Source: Bacillota bacterium
GTDB taxonomy: Bacteria > Bacillota > Clostridia > Lachnospirales > Lachnospiraceae
Assembly (NCBI GenBank): GCA_023439125.1
Contig: JAEXOU010000012.1
Coordinates: forward strand, 186,001-250,000
Length of the DNA: 64,000 bases
Direction: 5' to 3'
The notes beneath the pieces were generated by a model. The model was not told the origin of the DNA and did no database searches. It was given only the letters and a program-made list of their open reading frames with translations. The position numbers and the translations under genes were made by a program. Positions 1-7,914 of the stretch are shown in pieces. The first letter of the stretch is position 1. Each line of letters begins with the position of its first letter.

Positions 1-560
1 GTACGTATGCAACCTGGTGGATTCGTCAAGCGATCACACGTTCCATTGCTGATCAGTCTCGAACAATTCGAATACCAGTTCATATGTCTGAAGTTATTAA
101 TAAAACTTACAGAGTTTCTCGTAATTTACTACAAGAATTAGGTCGTGAACCTAGTGAACAAGAACTTGCCGATGCAATGAATCTTCCTATTGAAAAGGTA
201 CGTGAAATCTTAAAAGTGTCTGCAGACCCAATCTCGTTAGATACTCCAATTGGTGAAGAAGATGATAGCCACCTTGGAGATTTTATTAAAGATGACACTA
301 TTATGGGACCTGAAGATGCTGCATCATATGCTGTACTTCAAGATCAAATCAGTAAACTACTTGACACACTTACTGATCGTGAACAACGTGTATTAATTCT
401 TCGTTTTGGTTTACAAGATGGTAGAAGCCGTACTTTAGAAGAAGTAGGTAAAGAATTTAATGTTACTCGTGAGCGTATTCGACAGATTGAAGCAAAAGCA
501 CTTCGAAAATTAAGACATCCTAGTCGAGCACGGATGTTAAAGGGGTATGATCTTAACTAA
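1..560 (+). CDS. sigA: RNA polymerase primary sigma factor, C-terminal part (5' truncated by window)
   Basis: This is the main vegetative sigma-70 factor, which directs RNA polymerase to housekeeping promoters. The frame is open from base 3, so the gene starts outside the window and about 185 residues remain. The first visible residues (TWWIRQAI, then RTIRIPVHM) are the region 2.4/3.0 hallmark. The end carries region 4.2 with the helix-turn-helix LEEVGKEFNVTRERIRQIE and the usual KALRKLRHP ending. The ATG at 84 is internal, not the true start. plsC follows 24 bases later on the same strand, so the two may be cotranscribed. Family identity is near certain; only the N-terminal part cannot be judged. 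Confidence 0.97.
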   Translation, partial: TYATWWIRQAITRSIADQSRTIRIPVHMSEVINKTYRVSRNLLQELGREPSEQELADAMNLPIEKVREILKVSADPISLDTPIGEEDDSHLGDFIKDDTIMGPEDAASYAVLQDQISKLLDTLTDREQRVLILRFGLQDGRSRTLEEVGKEFNVTRERIRQIEAKALRKLRHPSRARMLKGYDLN

Positions 561-584
561 TCACATGTAAAGGGATGGATTCGT

Positions 585-1295
585 ATGAAAAGAATTGCTT
601 TAATGTTTTTAAGAAGTTTCTTTAACTTACCGCTATGGCTGTGGCAATTACACGAATTATGTAAGATCGAAAAACATGATCGTTTCGAACGATATGCATG
701 GATGCATAAATTAGTTCCTGTCGCAAATCGACGTGGACGAGTTAAGATTGAATGTCACGGACAAGAAAATATACCAAAAGAATCTGGATATATCTGCTTC
801 CCTAACCATCAGGGATTGTTTGATGCTCTGGCCATTATAGAGACACACGAAAAGCCTTTTGTTACCGTCATGAAAAAAGAAGTAAAAGATATCTTTTTAC
901 TCCGCAACATTATATGTTTATTTCAAGCTGAAATTATCGATCGCGAAGATATTCGCCAATCCATGACAGTAATAAAGAATATGACAAATCGTGTGAAAGC
1001 AGGAGAAAATTTTGTTATCTTTGCAGAAGGGACAAGAAGTCGTGATGGAAATAATATCGGGGAATTTAAAGGTGGAAGCTTTAAGAGCGCTATGAATGCT
1101 CGTTGTCCTATTGTTCCAGTTGCATTAATTGATTCATATAAAGCATTTGATACTAAATCAATCAAAAAATTAACAGTTCAGATTCATTATTTAAAGCCTC
1201 TATACTATGAAGATTATCAAGGAATGAAATCTACTGAGATCGCAACTCTTGTTGAAAATAGAATTCGTGAAACGATTCAAGCCAATATAAAATAG
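585..1295 (+). CDS. plsC: 1-acyl-sn-glycerol-3-phosphate acyltransferase (PlsC/LPLAT family)
   Basis: Membrane-associated enzyme predicted to transfer an acyl group to lysophosphatidic acid, giving phosphatidic acid for phospholipid synthesis. The 236-residue length is normal. The HX4D catalytic motif is seen at residues 75-80 (NHQGLFD) and the substrate-binding EGTR motif at 148-151 (FAEGTRSRDG). A hydrophobic N-terminus (FFNLPLWLWQL) fits membrane attachment. The ATG lies behind an AAGGGATGG-type ribosome site. It follows sigA closely and is followed by a strong hairpin and repeat element A. Exact acyl donor specificity cannot be read from sequence. Confidence 0.92.
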   Translation: MKRIALMFLRSFFNLPLWLWQLHELCKIEKHDRFERYAWMHKLVPVANRRGRVKIECHGQENIPKESGYICFPNHQGLFDALAIIETHEKPFVTVMKKEVKDIFLLRNIICLFQAEIIDREDIRQSMTVIKNMTNRVKAGENFVIFAEGTRSRDGNNIGEFKGGSFKSAMNARCPIVPVALIDSYKAFDTKSIKKLTVQIHYLKPLYYEDYQGMKSTEIATLVENRIRETIQANIK

Positions 1296-1303
1296 GATTA
1301 GTT

Positions 1304-1337
1304 AAAAGGACTGTCGCATCATGCAACAGTCCTTTTT
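1304..1337 (+). terminator. Rho-independent terminator after plsC
   Basis: The hairpin AAAAGGACTG ... CAGTCCTTTT has a short loop and runs into five T, nine bases after the plsC stop. The same ACTGTTGCA/TGCAACAGT type stem recurs at 29709-29777 and 37063-37107, so it is a favoured terminator sequence in this genome. Confidence 0.8.
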
Positions 1338-1345
1338 GTTTGCTA

Positions 1346-1476
1346 AGAGTTTGTGATTTTTTGCTATGAGGAAGAAAGAGGACATATCTATATTTTCTAC
1401 GGTGCGCTACGCCCACAAGCCCACAAAGAGCGTGTGACTTTTAAGGCCTTCGGAAATATACATATGTCCCCTTTTT
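1346..1476 (-). repeat. Family 1 palindromic intergenic element, copy A
   Basis: Convergent junction between plsC and the DHHW gene. Read on the minus strand it has the family core GGCCTT...CACACGC TCTTTGTGGGCTTG followed by GCGTAGCGCACCGTAG. Outside the core lie long complementary arms, for example GGACATAT (1380-1387) with ATATGTCC (1462-1469). The outer left segment GTTTGTGATTTTTTGCTATGAG matches the outer arm of copy E at 35 kb, but the matching right arm is missing here. Confidence 0.8.
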
Positions 1477-1515
1477 ATTTTTGCAAATAATTAAATACTA
1501 CTAAGGAGTGTTCCC

Positions 1516-2727
1516 TTATTTTACCATATTCAATAAATTTGTATCTTTGATAAAACTATTAACATTATATAGTACAAGTACATCCGTTATACCGTAATCT
1601 TGAATTAGTTTTGAAATCGGCATATTCAGATAGCGTAAATCTACCATATAAGTTGTTTCAAAGTGATTTACCGCAAATGGTGCAAAGCAATGTGCATAGG
1701 AATCCTTTATAATAAGAAGTTTTTTCCCATTCGTATTTTCTGTATTAATTTCTACCAATGCATTATTACCATTCATATACATAGAGTATTTATCCTTAGT
1801 ATCAAGGTGACTGAATTCATATAGTGTATCCTTGATCTTACGGTCCATGTTATATTCAACCTGATACTTAAAATTTGTATCATAGATTTCCATAACATCC
1901 GCCGGAACATTGACATTCACTTTAGAATAGATCGTTCCTAGAAAATCATCCGACACTACCTTAATATCAAACTCATCTTTTGTCATTGGTGTGAATCCCA
2001 TTGCCTTGGCCCATTCAACATAGGCATAATATGCTCCATTTACAGTCCAATGATGGTCGGTTCGATAAAAGATATATTCGTTATCATGAGCATTTAGGGT
2101 ATCTCTTAAGTCGATAAAATTATCCCCTAAAGAGGAACTTAATCGATCCAAATATGCTCCTTGATCAAACCCAGTCGCAAATGGTGGCAATTTCTCTGAT
2201 AGAATCTCAAATGCTGTCGGTGCAATCATTGCATACACATGGTCCTTACCAAGCATTTCTTCATATTTCTTCATAAATGCTTCGAGGCGCTTTGTATTCT
2301 TTTCTAATTGCTCTTGCTTAACATCAGCATCCTCTACCTTCTCGATTAAATAGTCGTCTTTTCCGAAATAAACTCCATTAATATCTTTTTTAAGCAATGC
2401 AAGTTCGGTATATGTTTTTAGACCGATCCAACTGTCACGTAAGATAAACTGATCAGTAACATACGTCTCATAATCTCTAATATAACTACCATCGAACAAG
2501 CTAGCCCAAGTAAATGTCGGTTTACTTGCTAGAACGCGATTTTCACTTTCTGAAAAACCTCGGTCCTTGCTCAAAAAGCTGGCAATTGTTAATCCGAATA
2601 TTAAAAGTAAGAAAAGAACTGTATTGCTGTATTTTCCATAACTTTTTTTCTGTTCAACCACATGCTCGCTTTTATCTATTCTTGGAGGATTTGGTATCGC
2701 AGAATTGTCTTTCATATGATCTGTCAT
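1516..2727 (-). CDS. DHHW-family membrane-anchored protein (AlgX/DltD-like, SGNH-type)
   Basis: Predicted extracytoplasmic partner of the adjacent MBOAT acyltransferase, needed for O-acylation of an envelope polymer. One N-terminal transmembrane anchor (VLFLLLIFGLTIASFL, about residues 38-53) is followed by a large outer domain. The family motif DHHWTVNGAY sits near residue 225, and KDSYAHCFAPF near 340 resembles the catalytic serine region of AlgJ/AlgX-type proteins. The ATG has an AGGAGG site and lies 8 bases after the MBOAT stop, so the two are cotranscribed. It is the last gene of the sigma/anti-sigma/MBOAT/DHHW operon. The polymer being modified is unknown. Confidence 0.82.
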   Translation of the reverse strand: MTDHMKDNSAIPNPPRIDKSEHVVEQKKSYGKYSNTVLFLLLIFGLTIASFLSKDRGFSESENRVLASKPTFTWASLFDGSYIRDYETYVTDQFILRDSWIGLKTYTELALLKKDINGVYFGKDDYLIEKVEDADVKQEQLEKNTKRLEAFMKKYEEMLGKDHVYAMIAPTAFEILSEKLPPFATGFDQGAYLDRLSSSLGDNFIDLRDTLNAHDNEYIFYRTDHHWTVNGAYYAYVEWAKAMGFTPMTKDEFDIKVVSDDFLGTIYSKVNVNVPADVMEIYDTNFKYQVEYNMDRKIKDTLYEFSHLDTKDKYSMYMNGNNALVEINTENTNGKKLLIIKDSYAHCFAPFAVNHFETTYMVDLRYLNMPISKLIQDYGITDVLVLYNVNSFIKDTNLLNMVK

Positions 2728-2735
2728 AATGCCTC

Positions 2736-4151
2736 CTAAAATCTAAAGTATAAAAATGGGTTATAAGATGCATCTACAAGATATGCCACTGATATTAGAA
2801 ACACGCCAACAATAAATGCGCCCTGTACCCAGGCTGATATCTGTTTCTCACCATAATTACCGAATATAATTGATAACCTCTTTGGATAGTCTGTGCTGGC
2901 AAGTATGGTTATGATTAAAATGACCGCATAATTGAGTAACAAATAACAAGTTCCTCGATTAAGGAATGCTATATCATTGAATCCGAACATGGAACGTATA
3001 TAATTGATACCAACTGATAAATCGTCAAATGCAAAGATTACCCATCCAATCCATACAAAAAAGATAGCATAGATATTGGAAAACACAGAAGGTAGTTTTT
3101 TCAACAATTTTAGAAGGAAGAATTTCTCGATTACTAAAAGTAGTCCGAAATAGACACCCCATGCAACAAAGTTCCAGCTTGCTCCGTGCCATATACCAGT
3201 CAACAACCAAACAATTGCAATGTTACGTATCTGTTTTGGCAAACCACAGCGATTTCCGCCAAGCGGAATATAGACATAATCACGGAACCAGCTACCAAGA
3301 GAGATATGCCATCTTCTCCAAAACTCAGTGATACTTTTTGACATATACGGATAGTTAAAGTTCTCTAAGAAACGGAAACCAAACATATTCCCGAGCCCAA
3401 TTGCCATATCAGAATAACCAGAAAAGTCAAAGTAAATTTGGAATGCAAAAGCAGTTATTCCGAGCCATGCACCAATGACGCTAAGTTCAGATGTCCCCAT
3501 GACTTTTATGGAATCCCACAACAAACCGATATTATTCGCTAGTAGCACCTTTTTTCCTAGACCAATCATAAAACGCATAGCACCATAAGAAAATTGCTCA
3601 AAATTCTCTCTTCGTTCCTGCAGCTGTTTCGCAATCGTTTTATACTGAACGATAGGACCGGCAATTAATTGAGGAAATAGTGCAACATAAACGCCAAAGT
3701 TAATTATATTCTTTTGCACCTGAGCTTCTCCACGATATACGTCAATCGTGTAAGACATTGTTTGGAACGTATAGAAAGAAATTCCGATTGGTAGTGCTAG
3801 ATTTAATAATGGAATAGAACTACCGGTTAAGTTATTAATGTTCATTATTAAAAAGTCGGAATACTTAAAAAAACCAAGCAGACTTAAATTAATAATCATG
3901 GCAGAGGCTACTGTAATCTTAGCCTTACCTATTTCATTTTTTTCTTTGAATCGATGAACCAAATATCCATGTGTGAAATCCACGATTGTAGAAAAGATCA
4001 TCAAGCATACATAGATCGGTTCGCCCCATGCATAAAAAATTAAACTCGCAACAAATAAGATAAAACTACGTAATCTTCTAGGTACGATAAAATATAGTAG
4101 TAAGACAATTGGTAAATATCGAAACAAGAATGGTAAACTACTAAATACCAT
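2736..4151 (-). CDS. MBOAT-family O-acyltransferase (AlgI/DltB-like)
   Basis: Polytopic membrane protein of 471 residues, about ten or more membrane segments, predicted to pass acyl groups (probably acetyl) across the membrane for polysaccharide or cell-wall O-acylation. Family landmarks are FDFSGYSDMAIGLG, SITEFWRRWHISLG and the invariant catalytic histidine in GIWHGASWNF. The ATG is preceded by AGGAGG. It lies 17 bases after the anti-sigma gene and 8 before the DHHW gene. DltB itself normally sits with dltA and dltC, which are absent, so an AlgI-like role is more likely than teichoic acid D-alanylation. Confidence 0.9.
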   Translation of the reverse strand: MVFSSLPFLFRYLPIVLLLYFIVPRRLRSFILFVASLIFYAWGEPIYVCLMIFSTIVDFTHGYLVHRFKEKNEIGKAKITVASAMIINLSLLGFFKYSDFLIMNINNLTGSSIPLLNLALPIGISFYTFQTMSYTIDVYRGEAQVQKNIINFGVYVALFPQLIAGPIVQYKTIAKQLQERRENFEQFSYGAMRFMIGLGKKVLLANNIGLLWDSIKVMGTSELSVIGAWLGITAFAFQIYFDFSGYSDMAIGLGNMFGFRFLENFNYPYMSKSITEFWRRWHISLGSWFRDYVYIPLGGNRCGLPKQIRNIAIVWLLTGIWHGASWNFVAWGVYFGLLLVIEKFFLLKLLKKLPSVFSNIYAIFFVWIGWVIFAFDDLSVGINYIRSMFGFNDIAFLNRGTCYLLLNYAVILIITILASTDYPKRLSIIFGNYGEKQISAWVQGAFIVGVFLISVAYLVDASYNPFLYFRF

Positions 4152-4168
4152 ATGATACCTCCTATTTC

Positions 4169-4798
4169 TTAGTCTGCAGTATTAATCTCACTTTCTTTTA
4201 ATATTGCGTTACTGTCATCTGTAAATATTTTTTCCCCATCCTTTGTACCACTATATAAATATACGCTTTCGTTCGATGCAATCGTATAGTTACCATCAGA
4301 TGCTGCCTCTGACACACTAACTACAATCTCATTTCCAACTTCGATCTTCTTACTTCTATTTTCAGAAGGAACTAAGAGAGTAGCATTTTCACCATCAGAA
4401 GTTACGACTTTAATTTGATCAGTTCCGTCGTTGGACTGGATTTGAATCACAGTACACTGCATACGATGAAATTCATCTTCATATGTGCTGATAAAATTAT
4501 CCGTTCTTTTCTCATGTTCCACTGTCATTGGCGAAATTTCTGTAGTTAGTTCTACTTGTCTTCCTTCTGGAATAAGATTACCTTTATTTGTGTTATTATT
4601 TATACTACCTCCTAGATACGCAACAATACCACATACAAAGCACGCAGCTATTCCTGCTGCATAAGTACTAACCTTTTTTATCTTATGTTGAAAGGAGCTT
4701 ATACGGATCACGTTATCTTCTTCCTGTTTGGCATGTTCTCTCTGATATGCTTCTGCTTTTTTATAAATACAAGCAATAAATTCTTCATCACTTTTCAT
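4169..4798 (-). CDS. Membrane-spanning anti-sigma factor (predicted)
   Basis: A 209-residue protein with a charged cytoplasmic N-terminus (about 1-50), one transmembrane helix (YAAGIAACFVCGIVAYLGG, about 52-70) and an outer domain of about 130 residues. This is the layout of membrane anti-sigma factors that hold an ECF sigma inactive until an outside signal arrives. I recognise no named anti-sigma domain; the call rests on topology and position. Its start overlaps the end of the sigma gene by 11 bases, which implies translational coupling and fixed stoichiometry. The outer part is beta-rich in appearance and might sense a ligand. Confidence 0.75.
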   Translation of the reverse strand: MKSDEEFIACIYKKAEAYQREHAKQEEDNVIRISSFQHKIKKVSTYAAGIAACFVCGIVAYLGGSINNNTNKGNLIPEGRQVELTTEISPMTVEHEKRTDNFISTYEDEFHRMQCTVIQIQSNDGTDQIKVVTSDGENATLLVPSENRSKKIEVGNEIVVSVSEAASDGNYTIASNESVYLYSGTKDGEKIFTDDSNAILKESEINTAD

Positions 4799-5393
4799 AC
4801 GTAAACCCCTCCTTTTCCATGAGCTTTGCTAGACTCTTTCTAGCTCTATATATTAAAATCTTCATCTGTGCATCTGATTTACCTAAAACTTTAGCAGCCT
4901 CAGCATAACTTAATCCTTCCAAATCAATTAGTGTGATTGCAGCTCGATACTCCTCTTTTAGATTGTTCATGGTACGATACAACAGACGTTCTTCATCATC
5001 TTTAATTACTCTTTGTTCTAACCCTAGCTCTTCACTGATTAGCTCAGGGAGTTCTTCTACGAACTTTAATCTTTTGTTCTTCCTAATGTAATCTACTGCC
5101 TTATTATGGGCAATTGTATAAAGATAAGTTTTAAAACTCACCTGATAATGATAGCGCTCTTTATGAACGAGGATTTCAACAAATGTATCCTGCGCCAAAT
5201 CTTCAGCTATCGTAATATCTTGAATAATTCTTTGAATAAAATATATTAAATGATCTTTATGCTCAATAACGAGCATCTCAAATGCTTTCTTGTCCCCATC
5301 GGCAAACGCTTTATAATATTCCTTATCCTTATTCGTCTTATGTTCCTCTTGAACTGACTTATGCTCCGATGTTATATAGATTGGATTTTTCAT
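4788..5393 (-). CDS. ECF-type RNA polymerase sigma factor
   Basis: Alternative sigma factor of 201 residues. Region 2 is seen as LVIEHKDHLIYFIQRIIQD, then IAEDLAQDTFVEIL and FKTYLYTIAHNKAVDYIR. Region 4 ends with YRAAITLIDLEGLSYAEAA and the helix KILIYRARKSLAKLM. It heads the operon with the anti-sigma, MBOAT and DHHW genes. The intergenic region upstream has an extended -10-like TGCTATACT on the minus strand near 5450, so basal expression may be housekeeping. No typical ECF autoregulatory AAC/CGTC pair was convincing. Gene order recalls sigV-rsiV-oatA of Bacillus, though the effector enzyme differs. Confidence 0.93.
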   Translation of the reverse strand: MKNPIYITSEHKSVQEEHKTNKDKEYYKAFADGDKKAFEMLVIEHKDHLIYFIQRIIQDITIAEDLAQDTFVEILVHKERYHYQVSFKTYLYTIAHNKAVDYIRKNKRLKFVEELPELISEELGLEQRVIKDDEERLLYRTMNNLKEEYRAAITLIDLEGLSYAEAAKVLGKSDAQMKILIYRARKSLAKLMEKEGFTYEK

Positions 5394-5490
5394 GCTCGCA
5401 TATTTCCTCTCTGCATTAACATTTTTCGTAATGTTTTTGACTCATAACGACAAGTATAGCATAAAGAAGTATCTAATGCCATAGGTGGAA

Positions 5491-5555
5491 CATAAGTGTG
5501 TGATCAACTATAATAAAAAGGGGGTCACCAATACTTAAGGTAAAACACACTTATG
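5491..5555. repeat. 11-bp inverted repeat upstream of the ECF sigma gene
   Basis: CATAAGTGTGT (5491-5501) is the exact reverse complement of ACACACTTATG (5545-5555), 43 bases apart, in the 284-base gap between the sigma gene and the DUF4358 lipoprotein. It could be a regulator site, a weak terminator for the lipoprotein gene, or a relic of a palindromic element. Nothing else in this gap is recognisable. Confidence 0.5.
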
Positions 5556-5677
5556 CATACGGCGACGCCCCATATTCACTAGAGCAGCTGACAGCTACTA
5601 TTTTGACAAGTGACTCAGTAAATAAAGTCTATCTCGATTTGTCGACATTGCATTATATCAAATGAAGGACAACCAGA

Positions 5678-6358
5678 TTAGCCAATAATTTCTTTTGCTA
5701 TTTCAATAACAGATGCATTGATTTCCTTGTATGCTTCGATCATCTGATCTTCTGATTCATAAGTTGTCTCATCGATCATACCAACCATTACAAAGAATAC
5801 GTAATCACCAACTGTTTCAACTGTACAAGCCTGAATCTTGTTTAAGTTCATTGGATATTGCATAGTATCAGCCTTAATAGTCTCAACATATGCATTTAAT
5901 GCTGTCTGGATGTTTTCTAAATTACCTTCTGTTGCATGGAAAGCAAGGAATTTATCAACGTGAACGCTCATCATTGGACCTTCAGCAATTCCTGCATCAT
6001 ACCAATCTGCCTTAACGCCAAATAATTCTTCAACTTGTGTAGAATCAAATGGCATATTTGCTACATAATTTTCACCAATTTTTTCAACTACTGCTGCATG
6101 AATCTGATCTAATGTCTCATCACTTGCAATTGACATATCTTCTACTTCTAGAGTTTCTGTAATTTCTTCTTCATTTTCAACACCTTCTTCTACTTCTTCT
6201 GTAGATTCTTCTGTTGTTACGTCTTCTGTTGTAGTATCTTGTGTTTCTTCAATTATTGGAGTAGGTGTTGTTGTAGGTGCTTCATTAGAAGTCTTTCCAC
6301 AAGCAGTAAGTGTTAACGCTACAATTAAAGATGTTGCTAATAATTTTTTATTTCTCAT
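5678..6358 (-). CDS. DUF4358 domain lipoprotein
   Basis: Secreted lipoprotein of 226 residues with lipobox LTAC at about residues 17-20, then a low-complexity Thr/Pro/Glu linker (about 25-75) and a DUF4358 domain. The domain carries the segment MMSVHVDKFLAFHA and, further on, DTMQYPMNLNKIQA with YVFFVMVG, as in many Lachnospiraceae lipoproteins. Function of the family is unknown. It is a single-gene unit, divergent from the sugar kinase. The very acidic linker suggests the domain is held away from the membrane. Confidence 0.85.
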   Translation of the reverse strand: MRNKKLLATSLIVALTLTACGKTSNEAPTTTPTPIIEETQDTTTEDVTTEESTEEVEEGVENEEEITETLEVEDMSIASDETLDQIHAAVVEKIGENYVANMPFDSTQVEELFGVKADWYDAGIAEGPMMSVHVDKFLAFHATEGNLENIQTALNAYVETIKADTMQYPMNLNKIQACTVETVGDYVFFVMVGMIDETTYESEDQMIEAYKEINASVIEIAKEIIG

Positions 6359-6519
6359 AGTATTCTCTCCTTTTTCATCAATAAATATTATCTTCTACTA
6401 CTTGAATGTAGTTATTTTTTCTTTCATCTTTTGTTGTCGACACTACTTATTCGTTCTTACTAAGAAAAAGTTACACCTAAATTAAAAATTTTTTCTTGAT
6501 CGGATTTCATTCGTATTCT

Positions 6520-6623
6520 AGGCCTTATGTACCGTAACGAGTTCATTCAAGCGAAAGCGTGTTGCGTATAAATTATGTTTATCATCCCATAATCCTTACA
6601 ATTCCGTGTGCAAAATGACGTCA
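6520..6623 (+). repeat. Family 2 element, right half only (copy J)
   Basis: In the 371-base gap between two divergent genes (6359-6729), this segment matches the right arm of the complete element at 18671-18931: AGGCCTTATGTACCGTAACG, then TTCATTCAAGCGAAAGCGTG, TAAATTATGTTT and the end TGACGTCA. The left arm is absent. The rest of the gap is AT-rich; it must carry both divergent promoters, but none stood out. Confidence 0.8.
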
Positions 6624-6729
6624 GAATACTAACTTAATACCTAATACCACAAAATCGTTGACCACTATTTTCTTTTAACGTATAATACTATTATTCAAAT
6701 GTAAGCATTTACATGTATGGAGGTAATTT

Positions 6730-7764
6730 ATGTTCACAATAAAGGAAAATCGAGAATTTGATGCACTTGCAATTGGCGAAATACTGCTTAGACTGTCCGC
6801 TCCTTCCAATGAACGTATTGTACGTGGTGATACTTTTGAAAAATGCGCTGGTGGCGCTGAACTTAATGTTGTTTCTGGTATATCTATGATGGGGTTACGA
6901 ACCGGTATTATTTCCAAGGTCCCAAAGAATGATATTGGTACCTATGTAAAGAATCATCTCCGCTTTTGTGGAGTTAGCGACGACTGTCTTGTGTATGATG
7001 ACACCAAGGATGCTCGTCTTGGTATCTACTTTTATGAAAATGGTGCATATCCAAGAAAATCTTCTGTTTTTTATGATAGAAGACATTCATCGATTAATAC
7101 AATATCTATCAACGATATTCCTGAAAACACTTTCTCTTCATCAAAACTATTTCATACAAGTGGGATAACACTTGCTCTCTCTGCAGAAACAAGATCTGTT
7201 ACAATTGATTGCATTAAACGTTTTAAAGAGAATGGTACCGTAATCTCCTTTGATGTGAACTATCGTGCAAATCTATGGGATGAAGCTACAGCAAAGCAAT
7301 ACATTGAGGAAATATTACCTTATGTTGATATTCTCTTTGTTTCCGAAGAAACTTCACGTAGAACCTTTGGTAAAACAGGCACTGTTAAAGAGATTATGAA
7401 GTCGTACACCAAGGATTATAATATTTCTATTATTGCTACAACTGCACGTACTATTATAAGTCCTAAAAAACATACTTTTTCATCAATTATCTACAATGCC
7501 AAAGAAGATTTGTACTATGAAGAAGCACCATATGAGAAGATTGAAGTAATTGACCGCATTGGTAGTGGTGATGCATATGTTTCTGGAGTTCTCTATGGCT
7601 TATTAGCTTATAACGATTGTCAAAAAGCACTTGAAATTGGAAATGCTGCAAGTGCTATTAAAAATACGATTCCTGGAGATCTTCCTTCGACGGACATAAA
7701 TGAAATTCAAAGAATCATCGCATCTCACAAAAATATTGGTTCACAAAGCGAAATGAATCGTTAG
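6730..7764 (+). CDS. PfkB-family carbohydrate kinase (2-keto-3-deoxygluconate kinase-like)
   Basis: Predicted to phosphorylate a sugar or sugar acid. The 344-residue protein has the ribokinase fold: N-terminal ALAIGEILLRLS with substrate loop CAGGAELNVVSG (about 38-50), FDVNYR (174-179, typical of KdgK-like members) and the ATP/catalytic motif GSGDAYVSG (278-286), where D281 is the expected base. The usual motif is GAGDAF; here Ala is Ser and Phe is Tyr. Start ATG follows TGGAGG. It stands alone, with no aldolase or isomerase next to it, so the substrate is open: 2-keto-3-deoxygluconate or another ketose are both possible. Confidence 0.85.
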   Translation: MFTIKENREFDALAIGEILLRLSAPSNERIVRGDTFEKCAGGAELNVVSGISMMGLRTGIISKVPKNDIGTYVKNHLRFCGVSDDCLVYDDTKDARLGIYFYENGAYPRKSSVFYDRRHSSINTISINDIPENTFSSSKLFHTSGITLALSAETRSVTIDCIKRFKENGTVISFDVNYRANLWDEATAKQYIEEILPYVDILFVSEETSRRTFGKTGTVKEIMKSYTKDYNISIIATTARTIISPKKHTFSSIIYNAKEDLYYEEAPYEKIEVIDRIGSGDAYVSGVLYGLLAYNDCQKALEIGNAASAIKNTIPGDLPSTDINEIQRIIASHKNIGSQSEMNR

Positions 7765-7796
7765 CTACCCTATAAAGTAAAAAAGTATTTTGCTTA

Positions 7797-7836
7797 CAAA
7801 AAATGACGATTAATATAGAAAAGTACTTTTGACACA
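7797..7836 (+). repeat. Family 2 element, terminal fragment
   Basis: ACAAAAAATGACG followed by a divergent stretch and AAGTACTTTTGACAC matches the outer end of family 2, compared with CAAAATGACGTCA ... ACTTTTGACACC at 18893-18931. It looks like a decayed terminus between the sugar kinase and its terminator. Confidence 0.5.
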
Positions 7837-7852
7837 CTAATTCTAGTGTACA

Positions 7853-7895
7853 AATAAGGAGCACTACTCTTAGTTACCGAGTAGTGCTCCTTATT
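7853..7895. terminator. Bidirectional terminator between the sugar kinase and DUF885 genes
   Basis: A perfect 17-bp stem, AATAAGGAGCACTACTC with GAGTAGTGCTCCTTATT, encloses a 9-base loop in a convergent junction. It could end transcription from both sides. Confidence 0.85.
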
Positions 7896-7914
7896 ACGCT
7901 ATGATTCATTTAAC

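Noticed and set aside
5394..5677. A small gene in the gap upstream of the ECF sigma gene
   Set aside because: No frame with a start, a ribosome site and reasonable length was found on either strand.
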